Shown: positions 8,823 to 18,429 of the stretch, piece by piece
Position numbering within the stretch: position 1 is the stretch's first letter
Layout: the number at the start of each line of letters is the position of its first letter
Source: Desulfitobacterium hafniense DCB-2
GTDB taxonomy: Bacteria > Bacillota > Desulfitobacteriia > Desulfitobacteriales > Desulfitobacteriaceae
Assembly (NCBI RefSeq): GCF_000021925.1
Contig: NC_011830.1
Coordinates: 4,747,001-4,811,000, forward strand
Direction of reading: 5' to 3'
DNA length: 64,000 bases
Program-made: the position numbers and the translations under genes
Notes under the pieces: generated by a model
Told to the model about the DNA's origin: nothing
Database searches by the model: none
The model's input: only the letters and a program-made list of their open reading frames with translations

Positions 8823-9941
8823 TTACCTTTCGGAATAGAGGCCGGCGTCACAAGCCAGGCTCATGGTGGTTTGCGTCAACCAGGCGTCGATTTCGGCATT
8901 TTTAAAATTGATATCCGCTTGGGTTTTCGCTATTTTTACATTGTTTAAGTCGATAAAAGTAATCTCATCATTAGCATAGCGAATTTGGGCAGCTTGATAA
9001 TTCTGTTCTCCTTGCTGAGCTAAGTACTGCATGGCTTCCATGGCTTTCATGGCGCTTTCCAAATAGCCATAAAGCTCAACAATATTCTGTTGGACGTTGA
9101 TACGGGCCAGCTCCAGATTGTTCTTGGCTTCAGCTATCTTCTGTCCCTCTTCCAGTTCGTAAAATTCAAAATCCGGGGGTATATCAAATTGTCCATAGCG
9201 ATATTGTTCTTCTAACAATTCAAGGGTACTTTGAGCATTGCCGACCTCCGCCCGATTGGCTAAAGCCTGGCTCATATATTCCTCAGGGGTGCGAATTTGG
9301 GCTGCAGGTTTGACATTATAGTCCTGTAATGTAGCGTATTTTCTATCTAGGGCTTCTCCCATGCTGTGGTTAAGTGTCAGATAGGCAGAATCTTTACTGT
9401 TTTGGGCACTGAGGTATCGGTAACGGGTTTGCTCATAGGCGATTTCCGCCAGCCTTAACTGAGCTTCCGTAACCATGCCCTTTTCTTTCTCGATCCGCGC
9501 CTTCTTATAGTCTTCATACAGAGAATTCACCAGTTCGCTCTGGATATTGACCGCATAGTCCGCTTTAAGGAGATCAGCATACTGACGATAGGCTGAGAGG
9601 CGTACAGAATTGGTTAACATGGCATGCCCATTATAATACTGAGTTAGATTGGATTCCAGTATTTTGGGTGTTAATAGATAGGATCTGACGATCTGAAAGG
9701 GTTCCGGTGTATAGGGGATATACCCTAAGGATTGCTTCAGCGCTCCTTTAGTATTGGCATAAGTACTTTCCAATTTGGCAATACCCAGGCCATTCGTCTT
9801 CAGGAGCTGGGAGTTTTGAATGGTCTGAATGGCTGCTTTTTCGATATCTAAGCTATCTTCCGCGGCAAGTGCTACATGGGTAGTGCTTGTACTGGTCAGT
9901 AGCAGCGTAACCAGCAACATAAACGATAGTGCTTTTTTCAA
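8823..9941 (-). CDS. second TolC-like coiled-coil secreted protein
   Basis: A 372-residue exported protein, weakly like its neighbour. TTG 9941 is chosen because GGAGG lies eight bases before it and a good signal peptide (LKKALSFMLLVTLLLTSTST) begins there; reading from further upstream would bury the signal. Long heptad-rich helices follow, for example LRLAEIAYEQTRYRYLSAQN and ANDEITFIDLNNVKIAKTQA, the latter matching the second helix-pair motif of the efflux family. The alanine-rich signal end and lack of a wall-anchor repeat suggest that it is soluble or partner-bound outside the membrane. It is cotranscribed with CWB2 proteins upstream and its paralogue downstream. Partner and function are unknown. 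Confidence 0.72.
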   Translation of the reverse strand: MKKALSFMLLVTLLLTSTSTTHVALAAEDSLDIEKAAIQTIQNSQLLKTNGLGIAKLESTYANTKGALKQSLGYIPYTPEPFQIVRSYLLTPKILESNLTQYYNGHAMLTNSVRLSAYRQYADLLKADYAVNIQSELVNSLYEDYKKARIEKEKGMVTEAQLRLAEIAYEQTRYRYLSAQNSKDSAYLTLNHSMGEALDRKYATLQDYNVKPAAQIRTPEEYMSQALANRAEVGNAQSTLELLEEQYRYGQFDIPPDFEFYELEEGQKIAEAKNNLELARINVQQNIVELYGYLESAMKAMEAMQYLAQQGEQNYQAAQIRYANDEITFIDLNNVKIAKTQADINFKNAEIDAWLTQTTMSLACDAGLYSER

Positions 9942-9990
9942 CTGATATCCTCCTTTACTGTGACAAATAGCTTTTGAAGTTGGGCAAGAA

Positions 9991-11904
9991 TTACTTGAGA
10001 TAATCGACCGCATCTAAGTCAAAATCTTTCTCCGCTAACTGATCGTAAAACCCCCGGGTAGGGCTATAATCGTGGGAAGGGTTTCCTTTAAGGAATAAAC
10101 CGGTTAGCCTTGTCATGTCTTTAATGGGTGCGTAATCTAAAATATTGTTACCCTGCAGCTCTAAATAGGTTAAATTATTCAGGCTTTTGAGAGAAGTAAC
10201 CTGCTCCAAGTCGTTAAAGGCAAGGCTTAATGATTGCAGATTGCTCAGCTTCTGCAGGGGAGCGAGCTTGGAACCTACAAGAAGGTTATTGCGCAGATTC
10301 AGCGACTGAAGATTAGTAAAGCGCTCCATGCCGGTCAGATCTTTGATGCCATAGCCCTCGGCATCGAAGTGGGTGAGACTTAACACATCACTGAGGTAGA
10401 TTGGCTGGGTGGAGGCATTTTTTCCCATCATGAACTTCACTGCCCATTCCAAATTCGAATCATTAAACTTAATTGCTGAATCCTCAGATACCTTCAGGGT
10501 CAACGTCGTTGTCAGGCCAGTTTCCCCGACTGTACCTTGGAAGCTATAGGTGCCTACCTTATTTAACATACTCACAGTGGGCGTCGAACTCCAAATGACC
10601 GGATACTTCTTGTTGGTTTGGTCGCTCAGAGTAACTATTACTGACTCCGGTAGGTTATATTTACTTCCCTGCACGACTTCGGCAGTAAAGGTATCCGCCC
10701 TGCTGATTACAGGCTCAACATTCAGAGTTAACTCTACTGTGGTGTAATACCCCTCAATCTCGCCACGATAATAATAGGTGCCCGCTTTTTGGGTGGATAC
10801 ATTATCCAGATTCCAAGTTACCGGTACCTCTACCAGGTTGCCTTTATTCGTAGTCACCGTTACTTTGCCGGGCAGATTGTAGGTTTCTTTCTCCTTAACA
10901 TTAACGGTGATATTTTTGACTTCATCGATCTCCGCCGGTAAGGCAGCTAATTGTTCCACCGTCTTCGCCGGAATAACCCCCGTTCCGCCGAAAACAGTTA
11001 TTTCACTAACGACCTTGGCGCTAAGATAGTTTTGCACAGTAGGCGGAATCTGATTTCCTTTCACCAAAATTAAAGCATGGTCACCTTTTTGGGCGAGAGC
11101 TGCCGCTCCAAGGGCATCCGGAAAAGACTCCCCTGTGGCCACATAGATCTTCGTCGCGTCGAGTGAATCCTCATAATACCGGAGAAGAGCAATATTACGT
11201 ATATAAGCATCAGCCCCTCCGATCCGTGTTCCTTCAGGAAGCTTATTTTCAATAGTTTTGGCAACTTCCCTTTCACTGCCAACTATCACAATCTCGGTAT
11301 TTCTCAGTCTTCCTAGATAGTTTTCCAGATTTGCGGTCATTTCGTCCTTAGGAACCAGCAAAATCGGCATACCTTTAGCCGCCGCGATAGGTGCCACAGC
11401 CAAGGTATCGGCAAACTCTAGTCCTGAGGTGACGAAAATACCTTCCTTGGTGCCCACCTCCCTGGCCACCGCCAGGGCCGTGTCATAACGATCCTTCCCT
11501 GCGAACCTCTTCACCGTGATGCCCAGGGCCGCAATCTGCTTATCCACCGGGGAGGGAATCACTCCGAGCCCGCCAACAATATAGGCATTTTTGGGTTTTA
11601 GTCGCTTTAATTCTGTTATAGCCTCCGGGCTTAATCCTGTGCGTGCCGTCAGTAACAGCGGTGCATCATATTTCCCCGCCAAAGGCGCGGCGCTCAGAGC
11701 ATCAGGATAATTTTCACCGGTGGTGATGACTACTGCAGCAGACCCTGTAGGCCAGCCACTTTGGCTGGCGGCGATCGCTGTTTGATAACGATCACTCCCG
11801 GCGACTCGCGAACTCAGTACTGCTGCATCGGTGCTTTGCGCCACTGTTAAGGTAAATATCCCTAAGCTGACCAAAAATACAGCCATCTTCTTCCATTTAA
11901 ACAA
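9991..11904 (-). CDS. CWB2 surface protein with Ig-like and leucine-rich repeats
   Basis: A 637-residue exported protein. After a signal peptide (ending TVAQSTDAA) come three CWB2 repeats (about 30-320: AGSDRYQTAIAASQSGWP, ENYPDALSAAPLA, FGGTGVIPAKTVEQL). Two Ig-like domains of the Big_4 type follow (about 325-470, each with YNLPGKVTV / VTWN or PVIWSS). The C-terminus has leucine-rich repeats (about 500-600: NLQSLNLRNN, NLQSLSLAFND, NLTYLELQGNN). TTG 11904 fits the site AAAGGAGGA. LRR modules usually bind other proteins, so this may be an adhesin or a receptor on the wall surface. It sits between the FN3-bearing CWB2 gene and the TolC-like pair. Confidence 0.88.
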   Translation of the reverse strand: MFKWKKMAVFLVSLGIFTLTVAQSTDAAVLSSRVAGSDRYQTAIAASQSGWPTGSAAVVITTGENYPDALSAAPLAGKYDAPLLLTARTGLSPEAITELKRLKPKNAYIVGGLGVIPSPVDKQIAALGITVKRFAGKDRYDTALAVAREVGTKEGIFVTSGLEFADTLAVAPIAAAKGMPILLVPKDEMTANLENYLGRLRNTEIVIVGSEREVAKTIENKLPEGTRIGGADAYIRNIALLRYYEDSLDATKIYVATGESFPDALGAAALAQKGDHALILVKGNQIPPTVQNYLSAKVVSEITVFGGTGVIPAKTVEQLAALPAEIDEVKNITVNVKEKETYNLPGKVTVTTNKGNLVEVPVTWNLDNVSTQKAGTYYYRGEIEGYYTTVELTLNVEPVISRADTFTAEVVQGSKYNLPESVIVTLSDQTNKKYPVIWSSTPTVSMLNKVGTYSFQGTVGETGLTTTLTLKVSEDSAIKFNDSNLEWAVKFMMGKNASTQPIYLSDVLSLTHFDAEGYGIKDLTGMERFTNLQSLNLRNNLLVGSKLAPLQKLSNLQSLSLAFNDLEQVTSLKSLNNLTYLELQGNNILDYAPIKDMTRLTGLFLKGNPSHDYSPTRGFYDQLAEKDFDLDAVDYLK

Positions 11905-11939
11905 AAAACATCCTCCTTTTATATGCGCCACTTTTTCCG

Positions 11940-14327
11940 CTAATTGGTGGTTCGCGCACTGGCATTGCTGGATTTACCACTGGTCTTGGAGTCATTAGCT
12001 GCTTCGACGTAATAATAATAGGTCGTCTTCGCCGACAAATTGCGGTCTGTATAGTAAGGATTGACGTTGGTATTGATCAAGGCGTAATTGCCGTTAGAAG
12101 AAGTCGAGCGATAGATCTTATAATATGTGGCGTTGGGCACTGCATTCCAAGCCAGATATATCTGGCTGGAGTTAAGAGTCGTAGCAGTCAGGTTATTAGG
12201 CGCAACCAAACTGCTCGAACCCTCCCCCGTTACCGTATAGGCAATCGTCGAGAAGCCACTGGAGCCCGCATTACTGACCGCCTGCACTTTGTAATAATAG
12301 GTCATCCCCGCTGTCAGGCCTTCATCAATATAATATGGCAAGGTCAAGTTAGCGATATTGGTGTAAGTTCCCGAATATGAAGTTGACCGATAAATCTTAT
12401 AGTGAGTCGCCCCTACCGCTGCGTTCCAAGTGAGGAGGATTTGATTGGAGCTCTTGCTCAATGCCACCACATTGGTGGGAACGGCCAAGCCATCGGTGCT
12501 TAACAGGGGCGAGGCTATCACGACAGAGGAATAAGGTCCCGTTCCCCTGGAATTAGCTGCCTGGACTTTATACAAATACGTTGCGCCACTGGCCACATTG
12601 TCGTCGGTATAATAAGGGTAGTTGACCGAGTCGATTATGGTGTAAACCCCCGAATCAGACTTAGTGCGATAAACGTTATAAGTGACCGCATTGGGGACGG
12701 TATACCAAGTTAGATGGATCTCGTCCGTAGTTAAAGGCGTCGCGACCAGATTACCCGGCGCCTGCAAGAGGTTGGCATCGGACTGTGTCGTTGCCTGGGC
12801 AATATTGGAATATGCGCTTGTTCCTGAGGAATTAGCTGCCTTTATCTTATAATAGTAGGTGATTCCTGAGGGTAGATAAGTATCCAAATAATAAGGATTA
12901 CTGACAGTTGCGATATCTGTATAGGTTCCCGAATACGAGGTTCCGCGATAGATAATATAGGTGTTAGCATTGCTGATGGTGTTCCAAGTCAAATAGACCT
13001 GATTGGTATCGATGGTATTGGCGACCACATTGCTCGGAGTTGGTAAATTCCCGGTCCCCTCTCCGGTGGAAGGCGCAATACTTTTCAAGAGTGTATCAGA
13101 TATAGCTCCGGTCCCTCCGAAAGCCACGGCCTTATCAATGTTCCCCGAATTCTCCGCGATAAATTTTTCCGAGGCAGCTTGCAGTGAACTTTTTATGAGG
13201 ATGACTGGTGAATAAGAACGGGCGGCAAAGACCGAACCGGACAGAGCGTCCGGATAGGCCTCCCCTGTCGCCACATAGACAGTGCTCAGATCAAGATCAT
13301 TAGCAAAGTATTCGATAATTTTAATATTGGCATCATAGGGATTGGTCCCATATAACCGCTGGGGAGAAGGTAATTTATTGACTACCGTTGCATTTATCGT
13401 ATCGGCATCTCCTAAGACATAAGTCCGGTCCACGTTCTTATCCAATAGGTTTTTCAAAGCATTGGATATACTGTTTTTCGGAGTCAGCAGAATGGGCATA
13501 CCCTTTTGAGCTGCAATAGGAGCCACAGATAAAATATCCGCGAAATCACTGCCGGTAGCGACAACAGCTTCATCAAAACTGCCTATCATTTTAGCAACTT
13601 CCAGAGAAGTTTCATAACGATTCATTCCTGAAGCTCGGGAAACCGTAATTCCAAGATTTTTAATGTCTTTTTCGACTTTAGCAGAGATAACTCCTTCTCC
13701 CCCCACAATGATTACATTTTTCACATTAAGGCTCAAAAACTGGTTCTTCGTAGGTTCCTCCAACTTATTTTTAGAAGTGAGCAAGATCGGCGCCTTAAAT
13801 TTGGCCGCTAAGGGTGATGCACACAAGGCATCGGGGAAATTCTCCCCACTGGCCAAAACAGCATAACTAGATGTACTCCACCCTGCCGCAGCTATTTCAG
13901 CAGAAGTCTCGTACCGATTAGCACCAAAGATGCGATCACTTTGGATCTCTGTCGAAGTACCTGAGCTCCCTAAGGTCTTCGCGCTGGCTGCTGAAGAATA
14001 ACTGCTGGAGCCCACACTATTAATCCCCTGAATTTTATAATAATAAGTGGTTGCCGCCATTAAGCCAGTATTGCTGAAACTGGTACCCGCGACTGCACCC
14101 ATGTATGTATATTCGCCTGAGACTGAATTGGAGCGATATATGTAATACTGGCTGGCCTCACTGGCAGAATTCCATGACAGATTAATTTGATTGTCGCTGA
14201 CTGCCGTAGCTATTAACCCGGTAGGCGTAGCCGGTGTGCTTAATGCATAGGTGTTTTGTGGGATGGTCAGCACCATAATCATTATCAAACAAAGGATTGT
14301 CATTAACCTAAGTTTAAATCTCCCCAT
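11940..14327 (-). CDS. CWB2 surface protein with five fibronectin type III domains
   Basis: A 795-residue exported protein. A signal peptide (to about residue 29, ending NTYA) precedes one FN3 domain (about 33-118, with INLSWNSASEASQYYIYRS). Three CWB2 repeats follow (about 130-415: GANRYETSAEIAAAGWS, GGEGVISAKVEKD, FGGTGAISDTLLKS). Then come four more FN3 domains (about 425-795), each with a W-N / Y-IYRS / YYY(K)-V-A pattern and strong likeness to each other, pointing to internal duplication. FN3 arrays act as spacers or binding modules in secreted bacterial proteins. It appears to be the first gene of the operon running down to 5.7 kb. ATG 14327 follows GGAGATAGGG. Confidence 0.9.
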   Translation of the reverse strand: MGRFKLRLMTILCLIMIMVLTIPQNTYALSTPATPTGLIATAVSDNQINLSWNSASEASQYYIYRSNSVSGEYTYMGAVAGTSFSNTGLMAATTYYYKIQGINSVGSSSYSSAASAKTLGSSGTSTEIQSDRIFGANRYETSAEIAAAGWSTSSYAVLASGENFPDALCASPLAAKFKAPILLTSKNKLEEPTKNQFLSLNVKNVIIVGGEGVISAKVEKDIKNLGITVSRASGMNRYETSLEVAKMIGSFDEAVVATGSDFADILSVAPIAAQKGMPILLTPKNSISNALKNLLDKNVDRTYVLGDADTINATVVNKLPSPQRLYGTNPYDANIKIIEYFANDLDLSTVYVATGEAYPDALSGSVFAARSYSPVILIKSSLQAASEKFIAENSGNIDKAVAFGGTGAISDTLLKSIAPSTGEGTGNLPTPSNVVANTIDTNQVYLTWNTISNANTYIIYRGTSYSGTYTDIATVSNPYYLDTYLPSGITYYYKIKAANSSGTSAYSNIAQATTQSDANLLQAPGNLVATPLTTDEIHLTWYTVPNAVTYNVYRTKSDSGVYTIIDSVNYPYYTDDNVASGATYLYKVQAANSRGTGPYSSVVIASPLLSTDGLAVPTNVVALSKSSNQILLTWNAAVGATHYKIYRSTSYSGTYTNIANLTLPYYIDEGLTAGMTYYYKVQAVSNAGSSGFSTIAYTVTGEGSSSLVAPNNLTATTLNSSQIYLAWNAVPNATYYKIYRSTSSNGNYALINTNVNPYYTDRNLSAKTTYYYYVEAANDSKTSGKSSNASARTTN

Positions 14328-14676
14328 ATCCCTATCTCCCCCATTTACTATTTAGATTTACCTTTATGTATTTACTTCTTCGTATGAATTATTTAACCTT
14401 CTATTATGACTATACTATATATAGTCGTATATTTTAATTATAACCTAACGAGGAAAAAGTATCGAGGATAAATTTCAAGGAATGACCTGAACCGTTTTTT
14501 CCATGATCACTGGAGATAATATTGCCCATACAGTCCTTTGCCTAACTCCAAAGTTAGGTTATTACGAAGAAACCTGGCCGCTCATAAAAGAGGCCAGGTT
14601 TCTCTGGATTATCGAATCTTAAGAGATGCGATCTCGGGGGCATGGCTTTTGCCGATGCCCACCAAGCATTATTTAG
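14328..14676. other. gene-free stretch: promoter area and S-layer gene terminator
   Basis: A 7-base inverted repeat, GACTATA (14408-14414) and TATAGTC (14420-14426), lies about 80 bases before the FN3-protein start and may be an operator or promoter element. Nearer the S-layer stop there are two hairpins: CCTAACT/AGTTAGG at 14541-14558 and the strong stem at 14568-14603 listed separately. I found no coding sequence here. Confidence 0.5.
14568..14603 (-). terminator. terminator of the S-layer gene
   Basis: A perfect 12-base stem AGAAACCTGGCC / GGCCAGGTTTCT, 75 bases past the S-layer stop codon. The T-run is short, so some help from the second hairpin just below (14541-14558) is possible. A close relative of this hairpin occurs at 20444-20479. 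Confidence 0.7.
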
Positions 14677-17600
14677 TTAGTTCACATCAATCTCTATTTC
14701 GATAGTCTTGATCAAGCCGGTTGCAGTACTAGCAGAAACGGTGATGCTACCATCCGTGAGAGCACCAGCAGGTAAAGTGATATCACCAGTGGTACTTACA
14801 CCAATTGAAGTACTGTTGTTTAAGACACTATAGCGAGCCATACCCCAACCTGTTTTACCGTATTGGTCTTTTGGTGCAAAGTAGATATTTTGTGCACCCT
14901 TGGCTGTTCCATCAGCAGTATACTTGTTGAATGTTGTGCCAAGTAAAGCTTTGATCTGATCGCTGGTACCCTTCAGATAAATTTTGTCTTTATCGACATC
15001 ATCTATCGTAATGCCAGCTTTTTGGGTCTTTACAACCACAGCAACGCTTGCTGCTGCAGGGTTAGCAACTGAAGAAGTGAGCGGTGTTCCTACAGCATAC
15101 AGATTATTATCTGCGCCTTTGATGGTGACCGTAAGGTTTCCTTTGGATTCAGCTTTAGCAGGATCAGATGCCTTTTTGGCAACTACTTCAATAGAATCGT
15201 AGGCGTTACCATTTGGATCATCACCAGCAATGACTAAGAAGTCAGCGCTTGTGCTTACAGCACCGATAACAGGATTACCCTTTAAGACAACATCAGCTTT
15301 AGATGCTGTTAAGCCATAAACTTTGGGATTTACCTTGTAGTCTTTTTGCTTAAGAGTAAGGGCAGACGCTGTCGTTGTGGATGAAGCATAAGCATAGATA
15401 GGCTTCTCCAGTTGGTCGATTCTGTAGTCTTTGATGTCATCGGATTTGATTGAAGTGAAGGACATAGATTTGCTGTCGACGGGTTTAGTTCCATCATATA
15501 GAGTGAACGTAACAGCGCCCGAACCTACTCCTAGGGCTTCGAATTCAACTTGGGATTCGCCGTTAATCAGCAACTTGTCATTATTTACATTAATAGGAGT
15601 CGTCTCAGTACCCATATTTGTGGTACCCGTTCGTGGAACAAGCTTGCCCGCGCTATTCTTTTCAAGTACTGTTGCTTTAATTTTGCCAGTTGCATTTACA
15701 AGAATTTTATAATCATTATTCTTGCCAAGTGTTGTCATATCGATATCGCGGCCATATTGGTCAACAATAGTGAATCCGCCTGCATCCCAACCGAAGTCGG
15801 CTACTTGAGTTGCTCCAGTATCAATCAAGGTACCGTTACTGTCTGCAGCAGCTGCTTGAAGAATGCTCTTGACGACATCGGTGTCAACTTTGAGCGCATC
15901 TGCTTGTACAGGTTTTTGGATTCTGATGTTCACACTACTGAAGTCACCGGTACGACCGACAACACTGGTTACAACCCGAGTGACGGAACTTTGACCGGAA
16001 GAAAGCTGATATGGAACGGATTTAACGGAAGCAGTACCATCAGCATTTCTCACCAATGTTGCGGTATCCTTACTAATTTCAACTTTGCCATCCAAATCAG
16101 CGAATTTCGTAATTGCTTTACCGTTTTGGTCATAAGCAGCGAAGGGAATCTCTTTGGATTCATTGCTGGCAATCACTTCCGAAGGAGCATAGAGCTTGAA
16201 TTTGGAGACTTCTGCTTGCTTCTTCAGGGTGAAATCAACTTGCGATGTTTTGCCGGTCCAAGTCATAGCCGTGATAACTCCCGGCATATCCACCTGAACT
16301 TCGCTTGAATCAACGGTTACCTTGATCAGGCCTTTTTTAGAATCGGCAGGATCCGAGACCAATTCAGCTGTCACTTGAGGGTGTGAAGTGGTAAGTTTTC
16401 CAAAGTTTTGATCACCTTTAGTATTGCTAACGAAAATCAAACCTTCTTCTAACAGCGTATAGTTTTTGGTTTCGTTGCCACTGATGTCAGTAGCTGTGAA
16501 ATCAAGATAGGTAACTGTAGCAGTATCACCTGCAGTCAGCTCTAACTTGACTGGTTTGAAAGTAAAATCACTTAGAGTACCGATCTGTGAAGTAGCCATC
16601 AAATTCTTGGTTGTGGAGACACCAGAAGTAGTCTCATGTGCACTGATGACGATACCGCCACTGAAGGTCAGGAGATTCAGGTTATCGTTAGGTTCTATGG
16701 TAAGCAAGCCTTTGTCGGGGGTAATATCACCTACGCCTGTTTGGAATTCTACGTTGTTAGCCAAGGCTGAGTTGGTAATATCCACTTGGTATTGGTCAAA
16801 GATCTTATAGGTCGCATAACCATATTGCTTTTGCTCGTCTCCAACAGTTCTGGTAACAACGCCCAACTTTTCGGAGGTAATGTCAATTTTAGCAACTTTT
16901 TGCTCGGTTACACTCACATTCTTGGAGCCGAGATCTTTTTCGCCATCTTTGACACTTACAGTGTAGACAGCTTCAACAAATTTGGCAGATTTTTGCAAGG
17001 TAGCTTCAGTCTTAGCTTCGTTCCATGAAGCGGACACGGCAACAGGAGCGGTATCCTGCTTCACTTCGAAGGTAACCTTGCTGGTATCCGCAGCAGGACC
17101 AGCAAATTTTACCGTGAAGGTATCAGCGGAAGTAGCAGTTACGCTTTCCAGCGCAAATACTCCGGTTGAGGGAGGATTCTTAACAGCGTCGATTACTGCA
17201 TTGCTAACAGCAGCGGTTCCGCCAAGAGCAACAACAACGCTGTCGTCAGCCAGGTTGGAAGCAATGTCAGCTTTTACAGTTTTTCCGTCAGTTAAAGCAA
17301 TCGGGGAATTAGTTTGTGCAGCAAGCACGGAACCTACGAGGGCATCAGCCAAAGTGAGGCCGTTACCAACATAGACAGTACCGAAATCGAAGTCGAGTTC
17401 AGCGATAACTTGTTTGTTGGTGTCATAACGATCATCACCGGCAAGACGTTTTGCACCGGCAATGTCTTTAACACGGGTGGTTCCGCCAACAATGTAGTCA
17501 GCGTCAACAGTGCCGTTCGGAGTACCGTTTTGGTTAGCAACTACGATAGCATAGTTGTTAGCAGCTGCGTAGGAAGCAACGGACATAGCGTCAGCAACGC

Positions 17601-18084
17601 CGTCATAACCAACAACGAAGGTTCCTGCAGGAGCAGTTAATTTCTTGTTGATAGCTTCGGCAGTTTCAACACGGCCAGCACCTTTAACTTCTTCAACACT
17701 GAAGCCGGCAGCTTTCAGTTCGTCAACAACAGCTTTGCTGGCAGCAGCACCAACTACGATGACTTTGTCAACACCGAGAGCTTTCATGGACTTGACGACA
17801 TCGTCATTCATGTCAGCTTTGTCGGTCAGGTAGATCGGAGCGTCTTCTTGAGCTGCCAGGGGAGCTGCAGCAAGAGCGTCAACGAGGTTATTGGGGTTAC
17901 CGGCAGCAACAACTGCGGTGTCTGCAGAAGCATACGCTTTTTCTGCGATTTTGATCGAGGTTAGGTATCTGTCGGCACCGGCAAGACGGGTTTCCGTCTC
18001 AGCAGCGAATACGCTGACTGGAGCCATTGACAATACCATACCGGCGATAGCTAAGGAGGCTAAAGCCTTTTTTGTCTTGTTCAT
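14677..18084 (-). CDS. S-layer-type protein with N-terminal CWB2 repeats
   Basis: A 1135-residue exported protein, the largest in this region. The start ATG 18084 follows AGAGGAG and opens a clean signal peptide (MNKTKKALASLAIAG, cut after VFA). Three CWB2 repeats (about 28-310: AGADRYLTSIKIAEKAY, GGTTRVKDIAGAKRL, ALGGTAAVSNAVIDAV) anchor it. The remaining 820 residues are Val/Thr/Ala/Lys-rich, low in Cys and built of beta-type, Ig-like modules, as in surface-layer subunits. A long leader, very regular codon use and its own terminator suggest high expression. By analogy with C. difficile SlpA it could be the main array-forming protein; that is inference, as many CWB2 proteins are minor wall components. 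Confidence 0.85.
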   Translation of the reverse strand: MNKTKKALASLAIAGMVLSMAPVSVFAAETETRLAGADRYLTSIKIAEKAYASADTAVVAAGNPNNLVDALAAAPLAAQEDAPIYLTDKADMNDDVVKSMKALGVDKVIVVGAAASKAVVDELKAAGFSVEEVKGAGRVETAEAINKKLTAPAGTFVVGYDGVADAMSVASYAAANNYAIVVANQNGTPNGTVDADYIVGGTTRVKDIAGAKRLAGDDRYDTNKQVIAELDFDFGTVYVGNGLTLADALVGSVLAAQTNSPIALTDGKTVKADIASNLADDSVVVALGGTAAVSNAVIDAVKNPPSTGVFALESVTATSADTFTVKFAGPAADTSKVTFEVKQDTAPVAVSASWNEAKTEATLQKSAKFVEAVYTVSVKDGEKDLGSKNVSVTEQKVAKIDITSEKLGVVTRTVGDEQKQYGYATYKIFDQYQVDITNSALANNVEFQTGVGDITPDKGLLTIEPNDNLNLLTFSGGIVISAHETTSGVSTTKNLMATSQIGTLSDFTFKPVKLELTAGDTATVTYLDFTATDISGNETKNYTLLEEGLIFVSNTKGDQNFGKLTTSHPQVTAELVSDPADSKKGLIKVTVDSSEVQVDMPGVITAMTWTGKTSQVDFTLKKQAEVSKFKLYAPSEVIASNESKEIPFAAYDQNGKAITKFADLDGKVEISKDTATLVRNADGTASVKSVPYQLSSGQSSVTRVVTSVVGRTGDFSSVNIRIQKPVQADALKVDTDVVKSILQAAAADSNGTLIDTGATQVADFGWDAGGFTIVDQYGRDIDMTTLGKNNDYKILVNATGKIKATVLEKNSAGKLVPRTGTTNMGTETTPINVNNDKLLINGESQVEFEALGVGSGAVTFTLYDGTKPVDSKSMSFTSIKSDDIKDYRIDQLEKPIYAYASSTTTASALTLKQKDYKVNPKVYGLTASKADVVLKGNPVIGAVSTSADFLVIAGDDPNGNAYDSIEVVAKKASDPAKAESKGNLTVTIKGADNNLYAVGTPLTSSVANPAAASVAVVVKTQKAGITIDDVDKDKIYLKGTSDQIKALLGTTFNKYTADGTAKGAQNIYFAPKDQYGKTGWGMARYSVLNNSTSIGVSTTGDITLPAGALTDGSITVSASTATGLIKTIEIEIDVN

Positions 18085-18184
18085 GTAGTGAATTTCTCCT
18101 CTCATTCTTGTGGTAACGTTTTTTGTCTTCCGAAGTCACGGCAGTCATGTTTGTTTTTTAATTAAGAAGTTCTGTGCCAGACTC

Positions 18185-18331
18185 CTCACCTTTGCTGATC
18201 AGTGGTCGTCACTCACCCCCTTAAATAAGCCGCAAATCTTTAGACATTGCGCAATATCTAAAGGCATCCCACCCCTTAAAGGGGGCGTCCCCCCTGAGAG
18301 GCTTACGCCTCGCGGGTGGCTTACCCTTTAG
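18185..18331 (-). ncRNA. structured leader RNA of the S-layer transcript, class unknown
   Basis: On the minus strand this part of the leader can form a nested multibranch fold. An outer stem TAAGCC (18323-18318) pairs with GGCTTA (18231-18226), enclosing GAGGC/GCCTC with a GTAA loop (18311-18298), GGGGG/CCCCC (18294-18281) and a 24-base near-perfect palindrome hairpin (18262-18239, core ATTGCGCAAT). A competing stem, CTAAAGG (18331-18325) with CCTTTAG (18264-18258), plus CCACCC with GGGTGG, would break the palindrome hairpin. CCCCTT/AAGGGG at 18272-18284 competes with GGGGG/CCCCC. Mutually exclusive stems in a long leader are typical of regulatory RNA. The order GGACGC, stem, GGATGCC, 24-nt hairpin also recalls HEARO/omega-RNA scaffolds, unverified. 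Confidence 0.5.
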
Positions 18332-18429
18332 ACAGAACTAATGAAGAAACCTTTGACAGTTTCTACACTCGTAATAAACTATTCGATGCCGGATTTAATA
18401 TTCCTGCATATCTCCGAAAAAATTTCTTA

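Noticed and set aside
15550..16308. 252-codon plus-strand reading frame opposite the S-layer gene
   Set aside because: Shadow of the S-layer coding strand; no ribosome site, no domain, composition set by the opposite codons.
18265..18331. Cyclic-di-GMP-I riboswitch before the S-layer gene
   Set aside because: GGGACG and a GNRA-like loop are present, but the paired tetraloop/receptor order and the conserved GCAAAGCC-type joining segments of that class are not.
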